Below, in pieces: positions 10,943 through 23,200 of a stretch of 64,000 nt of DNA. Origin of the DNA: Canna indica (lineage: Eukaryota > Streptophyta > Magnoliopsida > Zingiberales > Cannaceae); contig CP136890.1 of assembly GCA_034359265.1 (NCBI GenBank), positions 30,608,501-30,672,500 of the forward strand, written 5' to 3'. The position numbers and the translations under genes are program-made. The notes under the pieces were generated by a model that searched no databases, was not told the origin of the DNA, and was given only the letters and a program-made list of their open reading frames with translations. Position 1 is the stretch's first letter. Every line of letters starts with the position of its first letter.

Positions 10943-12191
10943 TGTTGGTGAAATGGTCACATTAGAGGGGGATGAATAGTGTGTTATCTAAATCAATTAG
11001 CCTAATTCGATTTTAATCTTTTCCTAAACTACTTAGGCAATTCATAATTCAACGACTAAATGCGGAAGCGAGTAATGAAGATAAATAATGCGATACTCAA
11101 AGAAAACAATGTAAACACAATTATTTGTAGTGGTTCTGCCCCAATGCCTACTCCACTACCTAAGCACCCCGCTTAGGATTTCCAAACTAGCTTTACTAGA
11201 TTATATCGTTCCCCTTACAAAGAGGACTTTACATCGAAAAGTCTTCGCTCCCAAACCGAAGACACTTCCACACCCAGAAGTATCCCGCCTTCCTACCGAG
11301 AGCACTCTCCCACCTCAACCTAAGGGACTCCTCAACTAATCCTAGTAAACCAAGTTTACAATGGTGGATTTAAGCCTTAACACCAAGGCAACCACCAACT
11401 CAATCATACCTAGCAACCTAGGTTTATACAAATGATATACAATGAAAATAAATCACAAAATATACAAACAATGGAGCAAATAAATAATACAACAAATACT
11501 TAGCTCCAAAGAAAATTCCCTAGTCCTCTTGATGCCTCAAGATGATGCATCAGTGAAGCTTGAAGGCTAAATCAATGAGTGGAGAACAAAACTAGGGTTC
11601 TTGCATGGATGGTTCAAAGAAATCTTGTAGAGATGCAAGAAAATGACTCTCTTAGGCTTAGAAGCATCATTAAAAGCTTGGAAGAGAGTTTAGGGTGGTA
11701 TTTTTCTGCCCGTTGCCGACGCCCGGTCGCTTGTCGGTCGATCATCGGTCGATCGACCGAGCGACCGCCGAGCAATCGGAGGCCTACTGCCAATTTCTGG
11801 CAGCATTCGGTCAATTGAATTGCCTTCTACCCGATTTCCTCTTTCGTCGGTCGATCGGTCGATCGACCGAATCTGGACAGGGCAATTTTCTTGTGTATTT
11901 TTCTTACGCACTTCATTTTCGGGTTCAGCGTGCGTCAACTTGGAGAGCTTTCCATGTGTTCTCTTGACTCATCCAAGACGTCTTTGGTGCACACATCAAA
12001 TTTCTATAAATTTTTGTGATGAACCCGAACGCGTCCACCAATGTCCTTTTGATTTCTCCGATATTTCCGATCAAGGACATCGAGCGCTAACTGATATGGA
12101 ACCTGAAAATATTTCTCAATGAAACATTAGTTCCATGTTTGTTATCAACAAAATCGAGATTAAGACCAAGGTAGAAAACCTTAGGCTAACA
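10943..12191 (-). repeat. 5' LTR of element B1
   Basis: The plus strand reads TGTTGG to GCTAACA, 1249 bp, collinear with 4495-5768. It includes the palindromic cluster (about 11720-11880, with GGTCGATCGACCGA-type units). Its inner edge abuts the PBS. The phrase ccaaaccgaagacacttccacaccc is shared with all other family B LTRs here. Confidence 0.9.
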
Positions 12192-13921
12192 AGTGCTTTA
12201 TTTGAGCTTTAGTGTCTGCTGAGGCGATTTGCGCACAACTTAAGTCATCATTTAAGCATCAGGTCGACGTCATTTTCGCATGTCTCGAGCTGGATTTTGC
12301 TCAAAAATTCATGTTGGTTGTTCGTCTAGGGCTGTGGAAGGTGCTTGTGGGCCGTTAGGCTCTTTCTTTGGCTCGGCCATCTCCTTTGCCTGAGGCACTC
12401 ATTGTAGCACTGTCGAGCTTCTCTTTGATCGGCGTGGAGAACGGCTACTTCCATCTCTGAAATGGGAAACTTTAGTGCTACGTGGGGAGTCGATACAATA
12501 GCTCCCAGATTATTTAAGTTAGATCATCCTAGGATCATATGATATGGGTTGGGAATGTTGATGACCAGGTATTTCACATCAAAGGTTTTTGCCTTTGGCT
12601 GAGAGTTGAATGTCGCCCTTAGCCATATGGCACCTCGTACGTCAACCCTTTCTCCCAAGAAGCCCACCAAGTCTCCTTTGCAGGGGATGAGTGAGGCTCC
12701 GATTAGCTATATTTTCTCGAAAGTGGAGTAGAAAAGGATGTCGACAGAGCTGCCTTTATCAACTAGGACCTTTTTGATGATAAAGTTTCCTGCAATCACC
12801 GAGATTGCGATTGGGTCGTATAGGTTTTGATCAGTTCCCTAGAAATTAGATTTATAAAATGATATTACCGAGGTTTTGAAGATGGGATGGCGTGGGCGAG
12901 TAGTGTTGTTAACTGCCATGATTGCCCAAAGAGATCTCTTTCTGGCCGAACTTGATTTGCCACCTCCCGCGAATCCACCTATAATGTAGTCGATAACTCC
13001 TCGGTATTTGTTTCCTAAGCAATCAACTCGGTTGCTCTCCCTTTGACCTAAGTGGGGGTTCGGAGGCATTCGACTTCAGCATCGAGGGTCGTGGCTTCTA
13101 CTCCAACCTCGTTCTCTTCGGCGATGGATATACCTATCTAGGTGTCTTGCATGGACCAAATCCTCAAGTTGATCGCAACAAAGTGTAAGGGTGGCAGCTT
13201 TCTCGTGGAACTCGGCCATAACTTTAGGCTTTGTAAGGGTGATCTTGTCAGCAAAGTGTCCAGGCTTCAACCCGAATTTGATGGAATAGAGCTCGACTCG
13301 AGGGTCGAGGTTGGGAATTTCGGTCGTTGTAGCCTGAAACTTGCATATGTATTCCCTTAAGGGCTCATGTTGCTGATTTTTTCAATTGACTTTCGTTTTC
13401 GAGTCTAGTCTTGGATTTTGACTAGGGACATAGCTGAGATGGATATGGTTGATGTCCTAGGGGCATATTACAATCATTTCTAATCCTAAACCTTGGTTTT
13501 GACTCGATAGCTTTTGGAGTCATTTTAACTCGATTTATCGCAATTTTCCAAATGAACTTCATAGGTGTATCATTCTATCAACCTGAACTCAAAACTCAAT
13601 AAATGAGTTAGTTTCATGTTTGTTATCATCAAAATAGAGAATGAGGCCTAGGTTGAACCCTTGGGCCAACACCCTTGCCTAACATAGTGTAGGGAGTCCT
13701 TTGTTTTGTAGTAGACCTGAGATGTGGAAAATTGGTTGAGGAATGCATGGGAGAGATCCACGAAGGAGTAAATAGACCTCGATGGGAGGGAAGTAAACCA
13801 CTGTAAAGCAATTTTCCCTAGGAAAGTTGGAAAAGCCTGGGAGAGAGCAGATGCGGTTGCTCCGTTGTAGAGCATCATGGTCTTGAACGTCGGTATGTGT
13901 ATTGTAGGGTCGCTCGTATCG
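12192..13921 (-). pseudogene. Ty3/gypsy gag-protease relic, minus strand
   Basis: Read on the minus strand from about 13921, the relic starts inside a gypsy gag domain (LYNGATASALSQAFPTFLGK, then WFTSLPSRSIYSF). It is interrupted by an LTR fragment at 13370-13671 and resumes with a gag segment near 13076-13369. A linker with LWAIMAV follows, then a retropepsin-like block (DKGSSVDILFYSTF) and a MILG block, reaching 12192 where element B1 cut the copy. The tail resumes at 4494 and continues to 3644. Stops and shifts are frequent. The plus-strand copy at 15023-27623 is the same family. No reverse transcriptase or integrase is seen in either. Confidence 0.8.
13370..13671 (-). repeat. short LTR fragment inserted in the gypsy gag relic
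   Basis: On the minus strand it begins TGTTGGCCCAAGGG and includes ttttgatgataacaaacatg, the hallmark of A and B type LTR starts. It ends after about 300 bp near tcagca, so most of the LTR is missing. The gag frame is interrupted at nearly the same codons as in the plus-strand copy (25122). The body differs from family B, so this looks like a related but distinct family. Confidence 0.65.
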
Positions 13922-14558
13922 TCGTTTCTTGCAACTACTTAAGCAATTCACAAATTGATCAAGATGAACAACTGTGGAAGCAATAATAAATGACAACGCA
14001 CAAGAAAACCAATGCTAACACAAGTAGATTTATTGTGGTTCGGTAATCCTGCCTACTCCACTACCTAAGCACCCCGCTTAGGATTTTCAACTATAGTTTA
14101 CTAGATTAAAGTGTTTCCTTTACAATGAAGACCTTTTTCCCTAGAGAGTCTTCGCTCTCACACCAAAGGCACTTCCACACCCAGAAGTCTCTGTCTTCTT
14201 ACCGAGAGCACTCTCTCACCTCAAACCCTAAGAACAACACAACTAATCCTAGCAAACTAAGTTTACAACAATAGATCTAAACCTCTACACCAAGGCAACC
14301 ACCAAACCCACAAGACCCACAACCTAGGTCTTCACACTTTGAAATACAAAGAAATAAAACACAAAATACAATATAAATGGAGCAAATGAACAAACAAATA
14401 ACACTTAGCTCCAAAATGAATTCCCTAGTCTTCTTGATGCCTTTGGATGGTGATGCAATGAAGAACAAAGGCTAAATCAAGGTTTTAACTTAAAACTAGG
14501 GTTTGCTCAAAGAATAGCTCAAGAAGGGTTAGCAAATATGAAGGATTGTCTCAATGAA
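13922..14558 (-). repeat. family B LTR fragment, minus strand, truncated at both ends
   Basis: The fragment matches family B LTRs from tttcttgcaactacttaagcaattcac through the conserved block cctactccactacctaagcaccccgctt and ctaggttt phrases to about 14558. Both LTR termini are missing. It joins gypsy gag on the left and a gypsy LTR or leader on the right. Confidence 0.75.
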
Positions 14559-15022
14559 GCTGGACTGGAAAAGAACTATTGGGTCCGGTCAGATTAGACC
14601 TAGCAGCGCCCCACAACCCAACTCGAGCTGAACCAGACTATTGTGCCCGGGGGCTCCACCCGGCCATACATGGACATCCACGTCCCTCCTTATCACGAGG
14701 GATACGCCGTTACAAGCCCGCCATCTCTGGATCAGCCTCAACTCATTCTGGGTAATATCCCCGCGAGATTATCGGGCGGCGTCATCACCTCCACCTACAA
14801 TAAATACAGACACGACACACCTTAAGTAACCTAAGTTCCATAGTCTGTTACCTCCATCTTGGAGTCTCACTAAGTTGAGCGTCGAGGTGTCTTTTTCAGG
14901 TCCCCCAGTGCCGAAATTGCACCTGACCATGAGAGACACCAAGTCGAATCAGACCACCCCGATCCCTAGGCAGGAACATTTTGCGCCTACCGTGGGACCA
15001 AGTAAAGCTTACCTCCCACACA
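14559..15022 (+). repeat. gypsy LTR end and leader upstream of gag
   Basis: The segment from ctattgggtccggtcagattagacc to the stretch ending in ggtcccccagtg is repeated at 53990-54410 at high similarity, as expected of an LTR end and leader. Near 14968 the phrase aggaacattttgcgcctaccgtgggacc resembles the post-LTR sequence of Tat-type gypsy elements and may hold a degenerate primer binding site. The gag start at 15023 follows closely. The LTR's 5' part is missing. Confidence 0.6.
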
Positions 15023-15941
15023 ATGGTTGGAACCCAGAGCCAAGCGACCGTCGTTGCATGCCAACGGCAACGAACTGACGGTGATGATCAACCACAACAT
15101 AGTGATGTTGAAACAATAAGAAGCGACACTCCGGCACCAGCCCATTCTCCCCCTGAAGAACCCCGGTGTCAGATAAACAATTTGGAAGCGAATAACCAAC
15201 GTTTAGTATCCCAAATCGAGATGCTGACACGGTCACGGGGACAATTGCCGATTGACCACGAATCTGCCACTTAGACCATGAAGAAAGCAATCACTCGGAA
15301 AGGAGGAGACCAATGTCCATCCTTCGCAACGAGGTCTCCAGTACCCCCCATCCTGAGAGAGAGTAAGATTCCAAGGCTAGAAAGGCTGGAACTGCCCTTC
15401 CTATCAACGCGGGATCCTTTAATGAACACATATGGCAACCCGCCTCCCGTCGAAGAGTAAGTTGCCTGCTACCCTGACGCCCTACGATGGTATGGGCAAC
15501 CCTACACTGCACCTGACGACGTTTAGGACCATGATGTTCTACCACGGAGCAACCGACCCCGTACTCTACAAAGCTTTTCCAACTTTCCTGAGAAAATTCG
15601 CTTTGTTGTGGTTTGCTGTAATATCCTAGATATTTAAGTTATTATTTTTCTATTGCATGTGTTTGCCAGCCTAGTGAACTAGTTCATGGTCAAGCCGAGT
15701 TGACTCATGGTCCGGAGCGAGCTTACGAGCTCGGGTAAGTAGGATATAAATTTTTGAATGGTTGAAATCATTTTAGTTGTTGTGGTGAGTGTATAATTAT
15801 TAATTATGCTCATGTAGGTGCATTAATTAAATGCTTATGATTTAATTTTGCGTTTAATCAAGCCTAATTAATTTAATTAAGTCTATTGGGTTAGGGGGTT
15901 GAGGAAAATGCAGGTTAGGGTGTGGTTAGGTGGATGTGGGA

Positions 15942-15960
15942 GGGGATTATAAAAATCCCC
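15942..15960 (+). promoter_or_regulatory. TATA box inside an inverted repeat (solo gypsy LTR)
   Basis: The arms GGGGATT (15942-15948) and AATCCCC (15954-15960) flank ATAAA. The TATAAAAA core followed by a C-run and a GC-rich transcribed-looking stretch fits a retrotransposon core promoter. Confidence 0.55.
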
Positions 15961-16877
15961 CCCCCCCAGGGCTGGCGGCTCCCTATTGGAGCCGCCCAAC
16001 CGTGTGAAGAGAGGAGAGGAGCCGCCGAGCCAGAAGCCCAACCGTCCCTCTCTCTTTTTCCCCTCCGGCACCGAGCCGCCGAGCTTCCTCTTTCCCTTCT
16101 CTCTTCCTTCCCTATGTAACCGAGCAGAGGAAGCCGCCCAGCAAGCCGAGCTGCCCCTTCTTGTCCTTCTCTTTCCCTTCCCTTGGAGCCGGCGGCTTGG
16201 GAGGAGCCACCGCCCCTTCTTCTTCCTTTGGGTCGAGCCGTCGGAGTTTGGAGCCGGAATCAAAGGCCGTCGATTGGAAATCCTTCTCCAATCATTTTCC
16301 CTCTTCATGTGAGTGGTTTTATCCCTCCTCTTCGGGTTTTCTTCGAATTTTCTTGAAGCCGCCTTTTCTAAAATTTATATGTTATTTGTTGAATCTCGGC
16401 TGATTCTTGTTTACTCTGTTATTATGTGATTAGATCTCTGAACATAGTCGTGTAACCTATCGTTTCGACCAGAAAATATAGTTTGAAAACATAGGACACA
16501 CTTTGGAGACTAGATTTAGGTTAGACACAATAGTTCTGGGCAGAACAGTACCTAAAACAAAACTTTAATTGAGATGATCAAAATTTTAATTCTATAATTA
16601 AAATTGGGTTAAAGGGTGAGCATAATCTGCTATGAACCAACTTGTAAAGTGTGCATGAAATAAAACCATACGGGTTCATGACATTACGGGTCTAGGAGTT
16701 GGGGTTGGGTTTGAAGTGTTGAGACAATTTCCAATAGGATCACCCCTAAGACACCGTACGTAGGAGAATCTCGACTTAGGTCTTGATGAGACATATCCTT
16801 GAGAATGGCGGAGCGGCTCAATTTGGAGCCGGGTTATGGGCTACGCTCGGGTGGTTGGATGCTAAATTCCCAACCTG

Positions 16878-17201
16878 CAGAACAAGTTCGGAGGGCCTTT
16901 CTCGATTGTTCTGGTTCAGCTTCGTGGGATAAGTTTGGAGGGCATTTCCCGATTATCCCTGAGGTGGTATTAAGGAATAAGTTCGGAGGGTCTTTCCCGA
17001 TTATTCCTGTGATATCCTTTAGGAGTAAGTTCGAAGGGCCTTTCCTGATTACTCCTATGATATCTTAAAGGGGCAAGTTCGGATGAGCGAATCTCGATTG
17101 TCCCTACGCGTCTCGTCGAGCAAGTTCGAAGGGACTTCCCAATTGCTCCCGATTTTTTATCTACTAGGATAAGTTCGGAGGGCCTTCCCGGTTATCCTAG
17201 T
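16878..17201 (+). repeat. array of seven covarying hairpins in the solo LTR
   Basis: Seven units with starts 45-49 bp apart share the loop theme agttcggagggcctttcccgat. Each is closed by its own stem: CAGAACAA/TTGTTCTG (16878-16913), GGGATAA/TTATCCC (16926-16959), AGGAATAA/TTATTCCT (16973-17008), TAGGAGTAA/TTACTCCTA (17020-17057), GGGGCAA/TTGTCCC with one G-T pair (17070-17104), GAGCAA/TTGCTC (17118-17148) and ACTAGGATAA/TTATCCTAGT (17163-17201). The stems differ but stay paired. I know of no named element of this form. Confidence 0.85.
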
Positions 17202-17936
17202 ATGTGTTGTTGCCTTCGGGTATGGTGGGCTTCGGCCTGATGCACTTCTTTGGAGAGTTAGATATCATGGGCATGGGTGGCTTGTTGGTTTGGTAGCTAG
17301 TCACACCTTTGTGACATTGTCTTTTTAGAGAGAGAATTTATTTATGTTATCTCTTTGTTTATTTGTGAGGGTGGGTAAAACCGCTCGATGAGTTCTTTGA
17401 ACTCACCCGTTGTCGTTGATTTCTGATTTGCAGAGCCTGACCGGTGAGGTGGGTTGGATGCACTTGGCGCCATTGGAGGGCAGAGGAGCCATAGGATCTC
17501 ATAGCAGTCCTAGTTAGGATCGTAGTCGAGTCTTTTGGTAGTAGTCATGCACCTGTATTAGCTTGATTTGGAGTTGTGGCCCTGAGAGCATTTATGTCAT
17601 TTATTTCAGGTTTTATTTTTTACTGCACTTTTGAACTGTTGAACTTATTCATATTTTCGCACTTTTTATTTCTGAGCTATTAAACTAAACTTGGTGTTAG
17701 TTCATTTTTTCTTTAAAATAAAACTTGTTGTTTCTTTTCCGCTACATTATTTGATTTGGCATGTGCATGGTTTTGGCTTCGGGATATAGGCACGTATACC
17801 CTGGCCGATCACGTGACCCTGAGTTGGGGCGTGACATTTGCTTCCCTCCCAACGAGATCTATTCAATCCTTCAAGGACCGCTCCCGCATTTTCCTCAACC
17901 GGTTCACCACATCCACTACTAGAAAAATGGTCATCA

Positions 17937-18305
17937 GCAACGGCTGATGCCGTTGCTGAGCCGTTGCTGAAAAGAATCAGCAACGGCCGCGCCGTTGCAA
18001 TAGAGCCGTGACAGAAAGTCACGTTGCTGATGACTTAGCAACGGATCAGCAACGGCCGCTCGGGCCGTCGCTCAAAACATTATCAGCAACGGCCGCTCGG
18101 GCCGTCGCTAAAAACATTATCAGCAACGGTTTTGCCACAGACCCGGAGCCGTTGCTGATAACATTAATAGCAACGGCCGCTGAGTCCGTAGCAACGCCGT
18201 TAGTAAAACCCCGTCGCTAAGCCGTTGCTGTAGGTCATCAGCAACGGCTTTCGATACACTTTTAACAACGGCTTTCCCACGGACGGCCGTGGGAAAGCCG
18301 TTGCT
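17937..18305. repeat. CACTA subterminal repeat region, left end
   Basis: Direct and inverted copies of AGCAACGGC / GCCGTTGCT occur every 20-40 bp, many extended to atcagcaacggc. In CACTA elements such subterminal motifs bind the TnpA-type protein that brings the ends together. The variant GGGCCGTCGCT also recurs here. Confidence 0.85.
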
Positions 18306-18604
18306 GATGACGTATACCTGGGAACAGAAAAATTGAAAATTTCAAATTTCCATTGATACATTGGTACATTGATACATTATCTGATACATAACTCACACAC
18401 CCATACCCTCATACACACATTCATTCACACATCACAAACACACCAAGATATACATCAAAACAATTATATTTATATTGATAATTATCCACGATAGTATAAA
18501 AACAATTCAAATGCAAAATTGAAGTATCAATATCCAAACAAAATAAGTTAAACAAGTTCAATATCTCAGTAACAAGTTCAATATCCAAACAAAAAATCTC
18601 ACGA

Positions 18605-20158
18605 TCACGATGGAGGATGGTCTGGATCATATGGCGGGCTCTGGAGTGCTTGAGTGTACACCGGCGTGGACTGACTCGAGGACGATGGATTAGATGATGC
18701 CGAAGAGATGCCTGCTTCAGGATGACCTGACATGTTGCGTAGCATAGCATGCATCTCCTCCATCATCTGAGTCTGACGCGCGACCGTCTCCTCTAGAGTC
18801 CTTATTCTGCTACTATGATCATAACTGGATCTAGAGGTGGACGGCCGCTCACCAGCGACCGGAGGGGTCGGTGCCCCAAGTGTCCCTAACACGGCTCGCG
18901 CATGACCACTATCTGCGAAGCCATATACGCGGCCATGGTCCCAGCCACCTGCGGCCTCGACCCACGATGTTGCGTCAAAGTCCTCGGGGGTACCCCCGCG
19001 CTGCACCACCGTCTGGCTGTACGTCTCCTACTCGAGTTTGATTTTTTGTTTAATATTTATCATAAAACTTAAATTATAAATATATAATGAATAATTTAAA
19101 CAAATATATAATTACCACAATGTGTGCAGCGCGGTTGTCGATGTACTCCCCCGTCCCATGTGCTCGACGATGAGTCCGCTCAAACACCGCCATCGGGGAG
19201 GGTCGCTGGACACTCCCGTCATCCGACACCGTCGTCTACATTTACAAAACAAATACATTAATTAGTACACATAGTAACAAATAAAATATATAATTAAAAG
19301 ATATACTTACCATACGGTTCGCGTGCACTGCAAATGCAACATAGCCGCCGGTGTGACGCGCTGCTCCCCCCGACATGCGATTTCTAGCCGCATTTCGAGA
19401 AACCTCCTGCCATCGATCCGTCGACCATATCCCCACGAGCTGGTCCCATATATCCGGAGTAATCCAACCGGGGCCGTATCCCCGAGTCTCCGCAATGTTA
19501 GTGGTCCCAGCTCGGGCCATCGCTTGGAACCGAGCCTGCCCCAGCTGCCCGTTGTACCTTGCCCGGGAAATAGCCTCCCAGGCAGCGTAAATAAAGGGCC
19601 TCTGGTCCTCGGCCCATATATAGCGAGCCTGCAAAATAATAATATCAGTACCAATATTAATATATCATCATGCATGTAAAAAAAAAAAAATACGTGCCTC
19701 AAACTCGCGCCATAACATGTCGACGTGCTCGCTAGGCACGTTAGACCACGTAGGCCATGCCCCGTGCATGTATCGTCGAATAGTAGAAGAAATGCTCCTC
19801 GGCACTTCTTCTTTCTCGAACCTGCACAACAAAAATATTTTTTAATATTATATTTGTAATAAGCGAACTTTCTCGAACCTGCGCCATAAAATATGATATA
19901 ATGAATTTGTAATGATTCATAATTCATGATATATTACCGCTCCCCAATCACGCTAATCAATCTACGTGACTCTGTGGCTAGTGGAGGCTGCCACCTGTTC
20001 GGCCCGCGTGGTCGCCTGCGTCTGGATGTACTAGCCTCGGCAGTATCATCCTCATGATCGAGGATCAGCAATAGGAGGATCAGCAGCATGAGTAAGTGCT
20101 GGAGTCTCACCGATCGGAGACTCCGAAGCTCTCCTGCGTCGATAACCACGACCAGACA
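18605..20158 (-). CDS. TnpA-like (Ptta/En/Spm-type) gene of the CACTA element, five exons
   Basis: Minus-strand exons fit as 20158-19938, 19821-19698, 19628-19311, 19235-19116 and 19027-18605. The central exons carry W-rich blocks (AWPTWSNVPSEHVDMLW) and the NRMSGGAARHTGGY block typical of plant Ptta/En/Spm proteins. The last exon has GRVYGFADSG and a coiled coil (RIRTLEETVARQTQMMEEM). Introns 1, 3 and 4 are GT-AG; intron 2 starts with GC (19697-19696). In exon 1 the ATG frame (MSGRGYRRRR) and the downstream frame (DHEDDTAEAS) differ by 1 nt near 20055, so a frameshift or a different first exon must be assumed. It probably binds the subterminal repeats. The exon model is inferred. Confidence 0.7.
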
Positions 20159-20236
20159 TATCTGTCGAACAGACATATAATCAGATTATTGTATGAATAG
20201 TAGAGATATATTTAATAAAATATATATACTTTACAA

Positions 20237-23200
20237 TTATTCCTCATCATCTGAATAATAGTCTTCGAATTCTTCTTCTTCTTCCTCTTCTTCCTCTTCT
20301 TCATCTTCTTCATCTCCAGCTTCCTCAATTTCATGATCGTCATCATCAGCATATTCAACTTCTAATTGAATTGACGTTGTATCTGCATCCTCGAGTCTTG
20401 GAATAATACGATCCACAGCAGGAAGATCATCTTCTTGATAGAAACTAGGAGGATCATTTTCTCCTACTATCGGATCAATTTTTCCTCTACCTTTTGTCAT
20501 ACAGACTACACGCCAATCTGCTCTATCTTTATTTCGAGCCGGATACTTCGCATAATATACTTGTTCGGCTTGTGATGCCAATATAAAAGGCTCATTTGCT
20601 GCCAATTTCGATTTGTAATTAACCTCAACAAGTTTGTATTTTGGATGAACTTTCATGCCCCTTTCTGTTGTATCGAACCAATGACATCTAAATAGGATCA
20701 CTGATTTCAAGCCGAAGTAGTGCAACTCTATCACTTCTTCCACCAGTCCATAAAAATCCATATCACATTCAACATAGGTTGTCCCTTTCACGCAGACCCC
20801 AGCATTCATCGTCTTCTTTGTAAATGAATATTCAACCGTGTGAAATTTATACCCGTTAACAAAATATCCGCTATAGCACGACACAAGTCGCGACGGTCCA
20901 CTAACAAACTCAAATATTCTTTCATCTATTTCAGCTCTGTGATCTTTGCTGTAAGTCTGAATCCAAGTAGGGAAATCACGATTCCGTAATCTCTCCAATT
21001 CTTGATCGTTGTGAATAGAGTATTTTTGCACCATCTCAATGTCAAATATTTCAATGAATTGTTCAATCTCTGGACAATTGAGTAATACATACAAGTGTGC
21101 CAAATGATACTCTTCATCGCTTAAGTGTCGAGATGGACGAGAACCAAAAGCACGACCAGAGTGACAAAATATATTTAAACGTCCATCTGAATGTCGAACA
21201 CCCCCGTCGTCGTTACGTGGAAGACGATCAAATCTTGTCTGTACCGTCGATTCAAAGTAAAATGAGCAGAATGTTGAAATTTCTTGGATGATATACGATT
21301 CAGATATTGATCCTTCAACAGCTGCGGTGTTCTTTACTTTTTTTCTTCAGACGATTCATGTATCTTTTAAATAAGTACATCCAACGATATTGAACGGGGC
21401 CACCAACTCGTGCCTCGTATGCCAAGTGTATCGGTAGATGCTCCATCGAGTCAAAAAATGCAGGAGGGAAAAACTGCTCCAGCTTGCATATGATTTCAAC
21501 AATATTATTTTCAAGTGTAGACATATCTTCGACTCGAAGGACATTTGCACAGATGCTTCTAAAAAACATACTTAATTCAGTCAACGGACCCCAAATATTA
21601 TCAGGTAGAAGATATCGAAATGCGATCGGAAGTAATCTCTGCATGAATACATGACAATCATGGCTCTTCATCCCTGATATTTTGCAATCATCGACGTTCA
21701 CACATCGAGATAAGTTTGAAGCATATCCATCGGGTAATCTGAGTTCTTTTACCCATTGACAAACATCTTTGATCTGTTGTTTATTTAACACATATAGGGC
21801 CTTCGGTTTCAGATATCGTCCGTTGACCTCTTGTAACTCCAACTCTGGTCTTTTACAAAGTATTTTCAGATCATGTCGGGCTTTGACATTATCTTTAGTT
21901 TTTCCAGAAATATCCATCAAAGTGTTGAAAATATTATCAAACACTTTTTTTTCAATGTGCATGACATCTAAATTATGTCGAATCAATAATGAACTCCAAT
22001 AGGGCAATTCCCAAAAGATACTTTTTTTCACCCAGTTGTGTGTTTGGCCAAAACCTGACACTCTTTCATTGCGACCAAATACTATATCTGGAAGTGCTGA
22101 AACACGTGCTAACATTTGTTCACCAGACAACATCGATGGTGGCCCATCTCTTTCGACTCTGCCCTTAGTAAATTTATTACGATTCCTTCGATACTGATGA
22201 TTAACCGGTAGGAATCGACGATAACAATCAAAGAATGAGATTTTTCGTCCGTTCTGAAGACTGATTGATTTAGAGTATTCCATACAATACGGACAAGAGA
22301 GTCGGCCGTGAGTGCTCCAACCCGACAACATGCCGTACGCGGGGAAATCATTGATTGTCCACAAGACCGCAGCCTTTAAATTGAAGTTTTGCTTTCGATG
22401 ACAATCATGAGTGACAGCTCCCTCAGTCCACAATGTTTTCAATTCATCTATCAAGGGTCTGAGAAATATGTCAATTTCTTTTCGCAGACCCTTAGGACCC
22501 GGAATAATCATCGAAAGATAAATAAATTCATCTTTCATGCACATTGACGGTGGCAAATTATAAACTGTCAGCAGCACTGGCCAAACTGAATAAGGAGTTG
22601 CAAAATGTCCAAACGGATTAAAACCATCTGTGCACAATCCCAATCTGATATTTCTAGTATCCCTAGCAAATGAAGGATAACATGTATCCAAATGTTTCCA
22701 TGCTTCACTGTCAGATGGATGAGTCATTACTGTATCATCACGACTTCTTGCATGCCAACTCATGTAGGGGGCTGTCTTTTCCGACATGAATAATCTTTGA
22801 AGCCTCGGTGTTAGTGGAAAATACCGAAGCACCTTAAACGGGATATTTTTCTGTCGGACCGATTTCTTCTCCTTGTAACGAGGGTGTTGACATACAGGGC
22901 ATTTATCCAACTGCACATTTTCTTTATAACATAAAATGCAGTTATTTTGGCACGCGTGTATTTTTTCGTACCCAAGCCCCAATTTTCTCATTAGCTTTTT
23001 AGTCTTATAAAAAGTAGGCTCAAACTTGTTATCAGTAGGCAGCATTCCATTAATCAATCCAGCAATCCGATCATACGCAACTCCGCTGATATTACAATCG
23101 GCCTTGATGTTTAAGAGTTGTGTCATTGCTGAAAACATAGTGTATTTAGGACAATTCTCATACAAAGGTTCATCGGCAGCTTTCAACATCTCGTAAAATT

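Larger units (their letters stand above)
4495..12191 (-). mobile_element. gag-only LTR retrotransposon B1 (7.7 kb)
   Basis: This is a full-structure element on the minus strand: 5' LTR at 10943-12191, PBS complement at 10929-10940, broken gag at 9556-10874, about 3.8 kb of noncoding AT-rich DNA, PPT complement at 5769-5783, and 3' LTR at 4495-5768. It has no protease, integrase, reverse transcriptase or RNase H. Flanks are agtgt (4490-4494) and agtgc (12192-12196), a 4/5 matching target duplication. It lies within the minus-strand gypsy relic. The structure fits a non-autonomous gag-bearing copia derivative that would need enzymes in trans. Confidence 0.88.
15617..17836 (+). mobile_element. 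solo LTR of a gypsy-type element (2220 bp), TSD TTTGC
   Basis: The sequence starts TGTAATATCC and ends GGGGCGTGACA. It is bounded by exact 5-bp duplications TTTGC (15612-15616 and 17837-17841), and removing it restores the gag reading frame. The termini resemble LTRs of Del/Tekay-type chromoviruses; this lineage call is from memory of the family and moderate. No PBS or PPT is present, so it is a solo LTR left by LTR-LTR recombination. It holds a TATA box in an inverted repeat (15942-15960), a GC-rich 15970-16280 segment and a hairpin array (16878-17201). Confidence 0.85.

Noticed and set aside
15883..16308. A 141-codon minus-strand frame and overlapping plus-strand frames in the GC-rich part of the solo LTR.
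   Set aside because: They come from low-complexity GCC/GAG-rich DNA within the LTR and show no domain.
17937..18305. Regularly spaced repeats that could suggest a CRISPR-like array.
   Set aside because: Repeats are short, occur in both orientations, have unequal spacing and lie within CACTA termini, so they are subterminal motifs.
21338..21344. Programmed ribosomal frameshifting at the A7 run of the CACTA transposase.
   Set aside because: The zero-frame codons around the run do not form a standard X_XXY_YYZ slippery site and the needed shift is +1, so an indel or read error is simpler.
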